20,278 nt of DNA from an uncultured Eubacteriales bacterium (lineage in GTDB: Bacteria; Bacillota; Clostridia; Oscillospirales; Acutalibacteraceae). Of this stretch, positions 1 to 6,402 are shown piece by piece; positions within the stretch are counted from its first letter, which is position 1, and each line of letters begins with the position of its first letter. Below the pieces are notes generated by a model that was given only the letters and a program-made list of their open reading frames with translations, was not told the origin of the DNA and searched no databases. Made by a program: the position numbers and the translations under genes. The stretch is taken from assembly GCA_900319615.1 (NCBI GenBank), contig ONPE01000003.1:1-20278 (forward strand). Direction: 5' to 3'.

Positions 1-1
1 G

Positions 2-496
2 GCGATAGTGGAGCTCACCGGCAAAAACGGCACAAGGCGCATCCCGATAAAGGATTTTTACATCAAGGCCGGCGTCGTCGATATCCGCGCCGACGAGGGC
101 GAGATCCAGACCGCCATCCTGATTCCCGAGGAAAGCTACGAGAACACCTTCGGACACTACATCAAGTACGGTATGCGCAACGCGATGGAGATAGCCACCC
201 TCGGCTGCAGCGTCAACGTCAGACTCAGCGAGGATAAAAAGACTGTCGAGCGCTGCCGCATAGCCTACGGCGTAGCAGGCCCCGTGCCCATGCGCGCGCC
301 GTCTGCAGAGGCTGTCGCCAACGGCAGCGGGATCTCGGCAGAGATGGTAGAAGAATTCTCCCTCGCGGTCTTGAACGACATAAATCCGCGTAACTCATGG
401 CGCGCCGGGCGCGACTTCAGACTGCACATAGCGGTCGAGATGGCTAAGCGCTGCCTTGCAGAAGCGATATCAAAAGCCGGAGGTGTCATAGCATGA
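2..496 (+). CDS. xdhB: Molybdenum hydroxylase FAD-binding subunit, C-terminal part (5' cut by window)
   Basis: The reading frame is open from base 2 and has no start in the window, so only the last 164 residues are seen. The sequence matches the C-terminal part of the medium, FAD-binding subunit of xanthine dehydrogenase / CO dehydrogenase type enzymes (for example IKDFYIKAG, then a mixed alpha-beta domain ending in an ARCLAEA-like helix). In this family the subunit carries electrons from the [2Fe-2S] clusters to FAD in a cytoplasmic complex that hydroxylates purines or related substrates. The stop overlaps the start of the next gene by ATGA (493-496), which indicates translational coupling and one operon in the xdhB-xdhC order known from E. 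coli. The substrate cannot be read from this fragment; nicotinate- or aldehyde-type hydroxylases share the same small subunits. Confidence 0.85.
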   Translation, partial: AIVELTGKNGTRRIPIKDFYIKAGVVDIRADEGEIQTAILIPEESYENTFGHYIKYGMRNAMEIATLGCSVNVRLSEDKKTVERCRIAYGVAGPVPMRAPSAEAVANGSGISAEMVEEFSLAVLNDINPRNSWRAGRDFRLHIAVEMAKRCLAEAISKAGGVIA

Positions 497-987
497 GTAT
501 GTATAAGGCAGTACACTGCAACATCAACGGCAAGGACGTAGAGAAGGTCGTCGACGTCCGCGCGTCGCTCACCGATATGCTCCGCAACGAGTACCACCTC
601 ACCTCCGTAAAAAAAGGCTGCGAGGTAGGCGAGTGCGGCGCCTGCAACGTCCTGATAGACGGCGAGGCGTTCAACTCCTGCATCTACCTTGCGGTGTGGG
701 CCGAGGGCAAGCATATCCTCACCCTCGAGGGCTTGGCAGGGGCAAACGGCGAGCTCTCGGATATCCAGCAGGCGTTCATAGACGAGACGGCGATCCAGTG
801 CGGCTTTTGCACGCCCGGCTTCATCATGACGGCAGAGGAGATACTCGAGGCGAACACCCTCTACACCGACGACGAGCTGCGAAAGCTGCTCTCGGGTCAT
901 TTGTGCCGCTGCACCGGCTATGAGAACATCTTCAGAGCCGTCAAAAAGACCATGTACCGCAGGCTCGGTAAGGAAATAGACTTTTAA
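493..987 (+). CDS. xdhC: Molybdenum hydroxylase [2Fe-2S] iron-sulfur subunit
   Basis: This is a complete 164-residue small subunit of a xanthine dehydrogenase-type enzyme, a usual length for the family. The N-terminal plant-type ferredoxin domain has its cluster cysteines at C43, C48, C51 and C63 (CEVGECGAC). The C-terminal four-helix domain has C103 and C106 (CGFCTPG) plus C138 and C140 (CRCTGY). All eight ligands of the two [2Fe-2S] clusters are present, so the protein should be functional in electron transfer from the molybdenum centre to FAD. It overlaps the upstream FAD subunit by four bases. The last codons (GKEIDF) lie inside a tandem duplication and reappear 79 bp downstream. No terminator is seen directly after it, so the DUF4428 gene downstream could be co-transcribed. 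Confidence 0.93.
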   Translation: MSMYKAVHCNINGKDVEKVVDVRASLTDMLRNEYHLTSVKKGCEVGECGACNVLIDGEAFNSCIYLAVWAEGKHILTLEGLAGANGELSDIQQAFIDETAIQCGFCTPGFIMTAEEILEANTLYTDDELRKLLSGHLCRCTGYENIFRAVKKTMYRRLGKEIDF

Positions 988-1133
988 CTTTTGAGAACAT
1001 AAACAGGAGGATAATATGGGATTATTCGATAAAAAATATTGCAGCGGCAAGGAAATAGATTTTTAATTTTCCGCACCTAAGTTAACATAAGCAGGAGGAT
1101 AATATGGGATTATTCGATAAAAAATATTGCAGC
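967..1133 (+). repeat. Diverged tandem duplication spanning the xdhC end and the DUF4428 gene start
   Basis: Unit 1 (967-1045, 79 bp) runs from the last six codons of xdhC through a spacer, an AGGAGG site and the first ten codons of the DUF4428 gene. Unit 2 (1046-1133, 88 bp) repeats the same order. The coding ends are almost identical: GKEIDF-stop in both units, then an identical block from the CAGGAGG site through MGLFDKKYCS. The spacers have diverged and differ by 9 bp. The duplication leaves a decoy start in front of the real gene. Confidence 0.9.
1016..1066 (+). CDS. 16-codon chimeric mini-ORF made by the junction duplication
   Basis: The first duplicated unit provides a full AGGAGG site and an ATG. 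The frame reads MGLFDKKYCS, identical to the start of the DUF4428 protein, then GKEIDF and a stop, identical to the end of xdhC. It should be translated, given its ribosome binding site, but it is probably a by-product of the duplication. A leader-peptide or coupling role for the downstream gene (start 38 bases after this stop) is possible but only inferred. Confidence 0.4.
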   Translation: MGLFDKKYCSGKEIDF

Positions 1134-1790
1134 GTTTGCGGCGGTAAGATCGGCTTGCTCGACAGCTGCCGCAAGCTCGAGGACGGTAATCTTTGCAAAA
1201 GCTGCTCCGATAAGCTCTCACCGTGGTTCGGCAAGTACAGGATCCCCACGGTCGATCAGGTGAAGCAGCAGCTCGATTACCGCGAGGCTAACCGCGCAAG
1301 GGTCGCCGAGTTCAACGCCGCCTCCGCCGTCGGGCGCGATTCAACAAAGCTGTATATAGACGACAACGCGCGCAGATTCACCGTACACAAGGGCAGGGAG
1401 TTTTCTGCGGACAATCCCGATATCCTTGACTTTTCACAGGCGCTCGGCTGTGAGCTCGATATCAGAGAGAGCCGCACCGAGCTCAGACAGACTATCTCAG
1501 GCAGGAGCGAGAGCTACAATCCTCCGCGCTATGAGTACTCCTACGATTTCAACGTGACTATCCGCGTGGACAGCCCGTATTTCAGCGAGATGCGCTTCAA
1601 GCTCAACGGCAGAGCCGTACAGACCGGCGAGACTCAGCTCGACGGCATCAACCTCGGCGCGTGGCGGCTCAGCCGGGTAGATTCCTCACAGCACGGCAAA
1701 CACGGCCACAGCGAGAACAACGAGTTCATCATGATGGGCAACGCCCTAAAAGAGACGATAGAGGGCTGGAAGAACTCCGAGCCTCAGTAA
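1104..1790 (+). CDS. DUF4428 zinc-ribbon protein
   Basis: This 228-residue cytoplasmic protein opens with a short zinc-ribbon-like domain: C9-x2-C12, then C31-x2-C34 within MGLFDKKYC...GLL...LEDGNLCKSC. This is the pattern of the DUF4428 family, which is common and often multi-copy in Ruminococcus and related Clostridia. A linker rich in charged residues (about 45-80) leads to a C-terminal beta-rich domain of about 130 residues with no transmembrane segment. No function is established for the family; the rest of the protein does not match anything I recognise. The start is set by AGGAGG at 1093-1098. A bidirectional terminator follows at 1891-1931. The gene may be read from the xdh promoter, because no good promoter is visible in the duplicated spacer. 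Confidence 0.85.
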   Translation: MGLFDKKYCSVCGGKIGLLDSCRKLEDGNLCKSCSDKLSPWFGKYRIPTVDQVKQQLDYREANRARVAEFNAASAVGRDSTKLYIDDNARRFTVHKGREFSADNPDILDFSQALGCELDIRESRTELRQTISGRSESYNPPRYEYSYDFNVTIRVDSPYFSEMRFKLNGRAVQTGETQLDGINLGAWRLSRVDSSQHGKHGHSENNEFIMMGNALKETIEGWKNSEPQ

Positions 1791-1890
1791 GTGTTTAAGG
1801 ACCTATCATCGAAGCGCGTTCTAACTTCCTATCCCAACGCAGTGATCGCACTATCGTTTGTTATTATCGCACATAATAGTATGGCGTAAT

Positions 1891-1931
1891 AAAAGACCGT
1901 ATCGGAAAAAGTGATTCCGGTACGGTCTTTT
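1891..1931. terminator. Bidirectional intrinsic terminator
   Basis: A 15-bp stem (1891-1905 with 1917-1931, one G-U pair) is flanked by A4 on the left and T5 on the right. It lies between the convergent DUF4428 gene (+) and ABC permease gene (-) and can serve both. Confidence 0.9.
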
Positions 1932-1956
1932 TGTTGTTATGATTCAATTGAGTGTA

Positions 1957-3555
1957 TCACAGCTCTGCGAACATCCTTGCGCCCTTGGTGTTCAGCCAGC
2001 GGTAGAGCAGCAGCGCCGCGATAAGGTAGATAGCTGACCAGATCGTGAGGTAGGGGACAAGCCCGATAGCGTTCCCGATGAAGAAGTAGGGCACCGCGAA
2101 CAGCGCTACGAAGCCCCAGCCTCCGAACAGCGCAATCAGCATAGTTGAGCTCTGCTTGATCGGGATGATCTCGCTCGTCCAGTTGAGTATCGGGTTCTTC
2201 GTCCCGACGAAGCTGTTGAACATCGCAGTGAATAGTGTGAAGAGGAGAGCCGCCGCGCAGACCATGATCTTTTCCGCAACGGTCGCCTGCAGCACGATCA
2301 TCGAGCATACGAGCGCGAACGCCATCGGTATGCCGGTCAGTATCACCTGTACGGCGGCCTTCGCCCTGAGCACGGTCTTTGCCTCCACGGGCAGCGACTG
2401 CGGTATCCATATGCTCTTGCCCTCGAGCGATACCGACGGAGCCGCCATCTCGTTCATCGTGGAGACCAGCATCAGCATAGCGCACAGCAGCAGGGCGACT
2501 TGATCTGTCCTGCCTCTGAGAACTGTGCCGATCACCGACAGAAATTCTGTTCCCTTTATCAGCAGCAGCACGCCCGCAGCCGGCAGCAGCAGCACGCCGA
2601 ACCCGCAGTTGAGCATATAGTTGGGGCTTGAGGTGAACCGCGCGAATTCCTTTGTCAGCAGAGCGCCGAAGGCGGACTTTTCTTTGGCTTTCTTCTCGCG
2701 GTACTCTGTTTTGCCTACGCTCGCCGTGGATGTGGCGATCTTGAGGAAGCCGCGCGAGAGGATAAATATCGTCAGCGCGAGCAGGGCGGCTGTAGCCGCG
2801 GTGAATATCGCCGTAGCTATGGGGTCGCCTTCACCGATACGCCCGAACATATACAGCACCGACGCGGAGCTCTTGATGTTCTGACCGTAGAGGGTCGCGT
2901 TAGCGACAAGCACCCTTATCCATTCCTGCGACTTGAAGTAAACGAAGTAGTACAGCGCGAAGAAGGTTACCGAGATGATCACGGTGATGAAGCTCTTGTT
3001 CTTGAGCTTCAGGCTGATCTTTGCTACCACCCATCCCAAAAGACAGGAGAGGATCAGCACGATCGCCGTCACGATCAGGAAGAGTATGATCCCGCAGATC
3101 ACGTTGAGCACCGTCGTTCCGGCGACGAACCAGTATACGAACAGCGTCGGGAGCATCACGACCCCCGAGTACATCGCGCCGAGCAGATAGACGTTCAGCA
3201 GCCTTGATATGATTATCGTCCTCACCGGTATAGGCATCGAGAGCAGCAGGTCGTTGTCCTTGGGCAGATACAGCCCCGAGTAGGTGTTGAACACGCTGCC
3301 GAAGGCTCCCAGCAATATCGCTATGCCGCTCATCAGGTCGAAGTACAGCCAGCCTACTCCTGCAGAGGTCAGCCCGCCGCACATCCCGAGCGCGACGAAG
3401 GTGAAGACGCCGCCGAGCAGGACGATCATGATGAAGGCGAAGAGGATGAACATGAACACGGTGTTAGCCTTGTAGCGCGCCTTGTTGGTTTTGCGGTTGA
3501 AGAAATAGCCGCGGAACACCTCAGCCAGCTGCTTTTTAAGCAAGACTTTCAGCAT
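1957..3555 (-). CDS. ABC-2 type exporter permease
   Basis: This is a 532-residue integral membrane protein with roughly ten to twelve hydrophobic segments and two similar halves. The first segment, with sequence such as FMFILFAFIMIVLLGGVFTFVAL, starts near residue 33. There is a cytoplasmic basic stretch near residues 270-295 (TEYREKKAKEKSAFGALLTKEFARF), which is typical of ABC-2 / EcsB-like export permeases. The ATG directly abuts the TAA of the upstream ATPase gene, with the ribosome binding site GGAGG inside that gene's end, so the two are translated together as one transporter. The substrate is unknown; in this group, exporters of peptides, lantibiotics or lipids and systems of unknown cargo look alike. 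The downstream terminator is at 1891-1931. Confidence 0.87.
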   Translation of the reverse strand: MLKVLLKKQLAEVFRGYFFNRKTNKARYKANTVFMFILFAFIMIVLLGGVFTFVALGMCGGLTSAGVGWLYFDLMSGIAILLGAFGSVFNTYSGLYLPKDNDLLLSMPIPVRTIIISRLLNVYLLGAMYSGVVMLPTLFVYWFVAGTTVLNVICGIILFLIVTAIVLILSCLLGWVVAKISLKLKNKSFITVIISVTFFALYYFVYFKSQEWIRVLVANATLYGQNIKSSASVLYMFGRIGEGDPIATAIFTAATAALLALTIFILSRGFLKIATSTASVGKTEYREKKAKEKSAFGALLTKEFARFTSSPNYMLNCGFGVLLLPAAGVLLLIKGTEFLSVIGTVLRGRTDQVALLLCAMLMLVSTMNEMAAPSVSLEGKSIWIPQSLPVEAKTVLRAKAAVQVILTGIPMAFALVCSMIVLQATVAEKIMVCAAALLFTLFTAMFNSFVGTKNPILNWTSEIIPIKQSSTMLIALFGGWGFVALFAVPYFFIGNAIGLVPYLTIWSAIYLIAALLLYRWLNTKGARMFAEL

Positions 3556-4263
3556 TTATTCCGCCTCCAGTTCCAAGAAGACTTCCTCAAGGCTCTCGTC
3601 GCCCCTGACCTCTTCCATCGTGCCGGATTTGATCAGCCTGCCCTGCTTGATGATGGCGATCTTGTCACAGAGCTTCTCTGCGACCTCGAGCACGTGGGTG
3701 GAGAAGAAGATCGCGCCGCCGTTATCGCAGAGCTCATGCATCATTTCTTTAAGCGTGAACGCCGCCTTGGGGTCAAGACCCACGAAGGGCTCGTCCATGA
3801 TTATCAGCCTGGGCGAGTGTATCCACGCCGAGATCACCGCCAGCTTCTGCTTCATGCCGTGAGAGTAGGACGAGATCGGCTGCGCGAGGTCTTTTGTCAG
3901 TTCAAAGGCGTCGGCGTACTTGCGTATCTTCTCCTGCCTTTCGTCGGGCGATACGCCGTAGATGTCCGCGATGAAGTTCAGGTATTTGATGCCGCTCATG
4001 AAGTCGTACAGATCGGGGTTGTCGGGAATGTAGGCGATCAGGCGCTTACACTCTACGGGGTTCGTCTTTATCGAGCTGCCGTTGATGTAAATCTCGCCCT
4101 TGTCAAAGTTGAGTATGCCGACAACGCTTTTGAGCGTGGTGGTCTTGCCGGCGCCGTTGTGACCGATGAAGCCGTAGATCTCGCCCGGTCTGATGTGCAG
4201 CGAGAGGTCGTCCACCGCCTTTTGAGCGCCGTAGGTCTTTGTCAGGTTTTCTATTCTCAGCAT
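3556..4263 (-). CDS. ABC transporter ATP-binding protein
   Basis: This is the nucleotide-binding subunit of the exporter. Numbering from the Met at 4269: Walker A GHNGAGKTT (36-44), signature YSHGMKQ (135-141), Walker B LIIMDEP (155-161) and the switch histidine in FFSTH (H192). All catalytic motifs are intact, and the length is normal for ABC-2 ATPases. Two Met codons compete as the start. AGGAG at 4272-4276 lies only 2 nt from the ATG at 4269 but 8 nt from the ATG at 4263, so I choose 4263 (235 residues). The gene is first in a two-gene operon with a good promoter (4365-4393) and a leader of about 95 nt that contains a 13-bp palindrome. The ATPase alone does not reveal the cargo. Confidence 0.93.
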   Translation of the reverse strand: MLRIENLTKTYGAQKAVDDLSLHIRPGEIYGFIGHNGAGKTTTLKSVVGILNFDKGEIYINGSSIKTNPVECKRLIAYIPDNPDLYDFMSGIKYLNFIADIYGVSPDERQEKIRKYADAFELTKDLAQPISSYSHGMKQKLAVISAWIHSPRLIIMDEPFVGLDPKAAFTLKEMMHELCDNGGAIFFSTHVLEVAEKLCDKIAIIKQGRLIKSGTMEEVRGDESLEEVFLELEAE

Positions 4264-4318
4264 TTCCATATCTCCTAACGTTTTGTACTGCTCCCGAAAA
4301 GGAGCCTTCTGATACCGG

Positions 4319-4331
4319 GCAACAGTGTTGC
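4319..4331. promoter_or_regulatory. 13-bp palindrome in the ABC exporter leader (possible operator)
   Basis: GCAACAGTGTTGC is a perfect inverted repeat with a one-base centre. It lies about 28-40 nt downstream of the predicted transcription start and upstream of the ribosome binding site. It could be an operator or a small RNA hairpin. A GCTCC/GGAGC stem (4290-4294 with 4301-4305) follows in the same leader. No regulator gene is adjacent. Confidence 0.35.
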
Positions 4332-4364
4332 GGAGGGTTTCTCAGCCCGTTATCGTACTGCCCT

Positions 4365-4393
4365 ATTATAATACATCCTACCGAGACAATCAA
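4365..4393 (-). promoter_or_regulatory. Promoter of the ABC exporter operon
   Basis: On the minus strand there is a -35 TTGATT (4388-4393), a 17-bp spacer and a perfect -10 TATAAT (4365-4370). The predicted start is near 4358. Confidence 0.7.
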
Positions 4394-4400
4394 GCTATAA

Positions 4401-4441
4401 GGTAAAAAAGAAGACCTCCTGTATCGGGAAGATACGGGAGG
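4401..4441 (-). terminator. Intrinsic terminator of the 551-residue dockerin gene
   Basis: An 11-bp stem (4415-4425 with 4431-4441, one G-U pair) is followed on the minus strand by a T-rich tract (4401-4414). It lies just after the stop codon at 4450. Confidence 0.85.
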
Positions 4442-4449
4442 CCTGAAGA

Positions 4450-6105
4450 TTATTTGGATTTGATCGGCTTGCCGATGTCATCGGGGCAGGGAACACCTAA
4501 GAGATATCTCTGGATAAATGTTGCATCGATGATGCTCAGCTCGTCGTCCTGATCGGTATCTGCGGCAGCAAATACAAAGGAATTGACCTTGATGTTGAGC
4601 AGATAGCGCTGGATAGTGGTAGCGTCGATGATGGAGACCTCTCCGTCGCCGTCAGCGTCGCCGAGGATACCTACGGGAGGAGCCATTGTCGGAGCCTGTG
4701 TAGGAGCCTGTGTAGGCGCCTGAGTGGGAGCCTGTGTGGGAGCCTGAGTCGGGGCTTCTGTAGGTTTGGTCGTAGGCTGTTCTACGCCGGGTGTGAACGC
4801 CTTGCCTATACGCGCCATCGGTACGGTGAGGTGATCCTCGTCCTCCTTCTCCATAGAGGTGGAGGCGTCGGCGGAGTAGGGCTTAGCGGCGTTGTCTGAC
4901 ATCGAGAGGTCGTAGGGCAGACAGTCCATGCCGGAGGTGCCGAAGGTGGAGAGCTTCAGAACGCCGATACCGTTGTTCTCGATGTCGGCGGCAGTAATAT
5001 CAAGATTAGCGAGCGGGATGGACATCTCGTAGAACATATCCATGTTCGCGTTGTGACCCTTGGTATAGAAGTCGGTGAGCGCGCCGTCTACGCAGTCGCC
5101 GGGTGTTCTGCCGTTGTCGGTACCCGCCTTGGGGATACCCATCAGCTTACCGGAGAGGGTCTTGCCGTTGCCCCACATGATGTTGATGCCTGTCGCGGCT
5201 CTGGCGATAGTCAGATCGGGATCATCGGGATCGAGGATGCCTTCATCGTCTGCGGTGTAGATGAACGGGCCGTTAGAGTTGTTGGTAGAGAAAGCGATGA
5301 TATGGTCGGCGTGCGCGTCAAAGGTGTTGCCGCTGCCCCAAAGGGTGCCGCCTACAGCCTCGCCGTGGTTGATGTTGCCGTTGCCGGTGTAGATGTACAT
5401 AAAGACGGGGATGTTGTTGATCCAGAGGTTGCCCTGAGTCATCGGGTAGTCCTCGCCGGGAGCAACAACGTCCTGAACGTTAGCCATCTCGTACATGATG
5501 TAGAGGTTGTCGTCGTCCCATGCGGCGTACATAGCATAGTCGTCAAAGGCGATCTCGTGCATAGACCAGTGAGCGTATACTCTCGGGTCGTCGTTCGCAA
5601 CGCCCTGAGCGATCAGCATCGAGGTCTCCCAGTCGCTCTTGTTGCCGTCCACGGTGATGGTCTTGCGCTTGCCGTAGCCGTTGTCGGGGTTGGTGGCGTA
5701 GTTGCCGCCGACCGGGTCGGAGGTGCTGCCGTCGGTAGCGGGGCCTACGGAAGATCTCTTCTTGTAGGTGAAGCTCTTGTTGACGGTGCCGAAGCTGTTG
5801 GTCGCGCTGATATCCAGCTTTACGGAGGAGCCCTCGGGGGTGTTTGCACCGAGAGTCAGGTTGACGGTGCCGTTGATAGCGACATGGGCGCAGTTGTCGA
5901 TGGCGTACCATGCGGAGGTGGCGTCGGTTACGGTGATCGTTACGTCGACGGAGCCCTTGAAGCTGCCGCCCTCTTTAGAGACGCTGATGACCGGCACGGG
6001 GTCGGCGCTGTAGTCGCTCCATGTTCTTGTAGAATAATCATAGAGCTTGTTGCCGCCCGGATATGTCAGATCGTCTGTCTGACCGCTGCCGTTGAAGATC
6101 ACCAT
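4450..6105 (-). CDS. Dockerin protein with starch-binding-domain stump, no signal peptide
   Basis: The frame encodes 551 residues. Residues 1-25 (VIFNGSGQTDDLTYPGG) look like the last strands of a CBM26-type starch-binding module. In-frame sequence upstream of the ATG (ELPAFVRDSYFAKKI, back to a stop at 6154-6156) continues the likeness but offers no ATG, GTG or TTG start. Residues about 35-115 form a chitobiase-C-terminal / Fn3-like beta domain, and residues about 145-435 a large beta-rich domain of CBM9/DOMON appearance. Residues 444-476 are a TQAP repeat linker. Residues 480-536 form a dockerin with two calcium loops, GDADGDGEVSIIDATTIQRYLL and ADTDQDDELSIIDATFIQRYLL (starting near 482 and 515). 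Dockerin proteins act outside the cell on cohesins, yet there is no signal peptide and no clear Shine-Dalgarno site before the ATG at 6105. I infer a 5'-truncated derivative of a starch-degrading enzyme, possibly a pseudogene. A consensus promoter (6162-6190) and a terminator flank it. Confidence 0.75.
   Translation of the reverse strand: MVIFNGSGQTDDLTYPGGNKLYDYSTRTWSDYSADPVPVISVSKEGGSFKGSVDVTITVTDATSAWYAIDNCAHVAINGTVNLTLGANTPEGSSVKLDISATNSFGTVNKSFTYKKRSSVGPATDGSTSDPVGGNYATNPDNGYGKRKTITVDGNKSDWETSMLIAQGVANDDPRVYAHWSMHEIAFDDYAMYAAWDDDNLYIMYEMANVQDVVAPGEDYPMTQGNLWINNIPVFMYIYTGNGNINHGEAVGGTLWGSGNTFDAHADHIIAFSTNNSNGPFIYTADDEGILDPDDPDLTIARAATGINIMWGNGKTLSGKLMGIPKAGTDNGRTPGDCVDGALTDFYTKGHNANMDMFYEMSIPLANLDITAADIENNGIGVLKLSTFGTSGMDCLPYDLSMSDNAAKPYSADASTSMEKEDEDHLTVPMARIGKAFTPGVEQPTTKPTEAPTQAPTQAPTQAPTQAPTQAPTMAPPVGILGDADGDGEVSIIDATTIQRYLLNIKVNSFVFAAADTDQDDELSIIDATFIQRYLLGVPCPDDIGKPIKSK
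4690..4764 (-). repeat. 12-bp repeats encoding the TQAP linker
   Basis: Five to six tandem 12-bp units (variants of GGAGCCTGTGTA on the + strand) encode APTQ repeats in the proline-threonine linker between the beta-rich domain and the dockerin. The repeats are imperfect at third positions. Confidence 0.85.
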
Positions 6106-6161
6106 AATTTTTTTTGCAAAATATGAGTCCCGAACAAACGCCGGGAGCTCTGTTCAATTAA

Positions 6162-6190
6162 ATTATAACTTTCGTACAGACAAAAGTCAA
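6162..6190 (-). promoter_or_regulatory. Consensus promoter before the truncated dockerin gene
   Basis: A -35 TTGACT (6185-6190), a 17-bp spacer and a perfect -10 TATAAT (6162-6167) lie on the minus strand, with a start near 6155. That is almost exactly where the CBM26-like reading frame begins. The 50-nt leader has a small CCCG/CGGG hairpin and no visible ribosome binding site. Confidence 0.7.
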
Positions 6191-6223
6191 TGCCGCAAGC
6201 TGCATAGTAAAGCGCAGCAAATC

Positions 6224-6352
6224 TCAGCGCCCTTTATGCAGATAGAGTTGTACTGATATTCCGTAAAACTCTTTAACATCTATTGCGTTAAAATCCGCGC
6301 AGCTGTGTTGGCGGTCCTGACAGGCTGTTTTATCCCGCTGCCCGATCAGCAT
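6224..6352 (-). CDS. Possible 42-residue small protein of unknown function
   Basis: An ATG at 6352 opens a 42-codon frame (MLIGQRDKTACQDRQHSC... ending LYLHKGR). Its GGAGG site, 7 nt upstream, is the second arm of the CotH gene terminator (6359-6387). No signal peptide, membrane segment or known family is seen; it has two cysteines. If the terminator hairpin forms, the ribosome binding site is sequestered, so expression would need read-through. Chance opening of a short frame is the main alternative. Confidence 0.22.
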   Translation of the reverse strand: MLIGQRDKTACQDRQHSCADFNAIDVKEFYGISVQLYLHKGR

Positions 6353-6353
6353 A

Positions 6354-6387
6354 CAAAAACCTCCGGAGGGATAGCCCGTCCGGAGGT
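6354..6387 (-). terminator. Intrinsic terminator of the CotH-dockerin gene
   Basis: A perfect 9-bp stem (ACCTCCGGA at 6359-6367 with TCCGGAGGT at 6379-6387) is followed on the minus strand by TTTTT (6354-6358). It starts 16 bases after the stop codon. Confidence 0.88.
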
Positions 6388-6402
6388 CGTTACATATGCT
6401 GT

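Noticed and set aside
5053..6126. Long plus-strand open frame (357 codons) antisense to the dockerin gene
   Set aside because: It is a Val/Ala/Gly/Asp-rich shadow with no ribosome binding site and no domain, while the minus strand has clear dockerin repeats.
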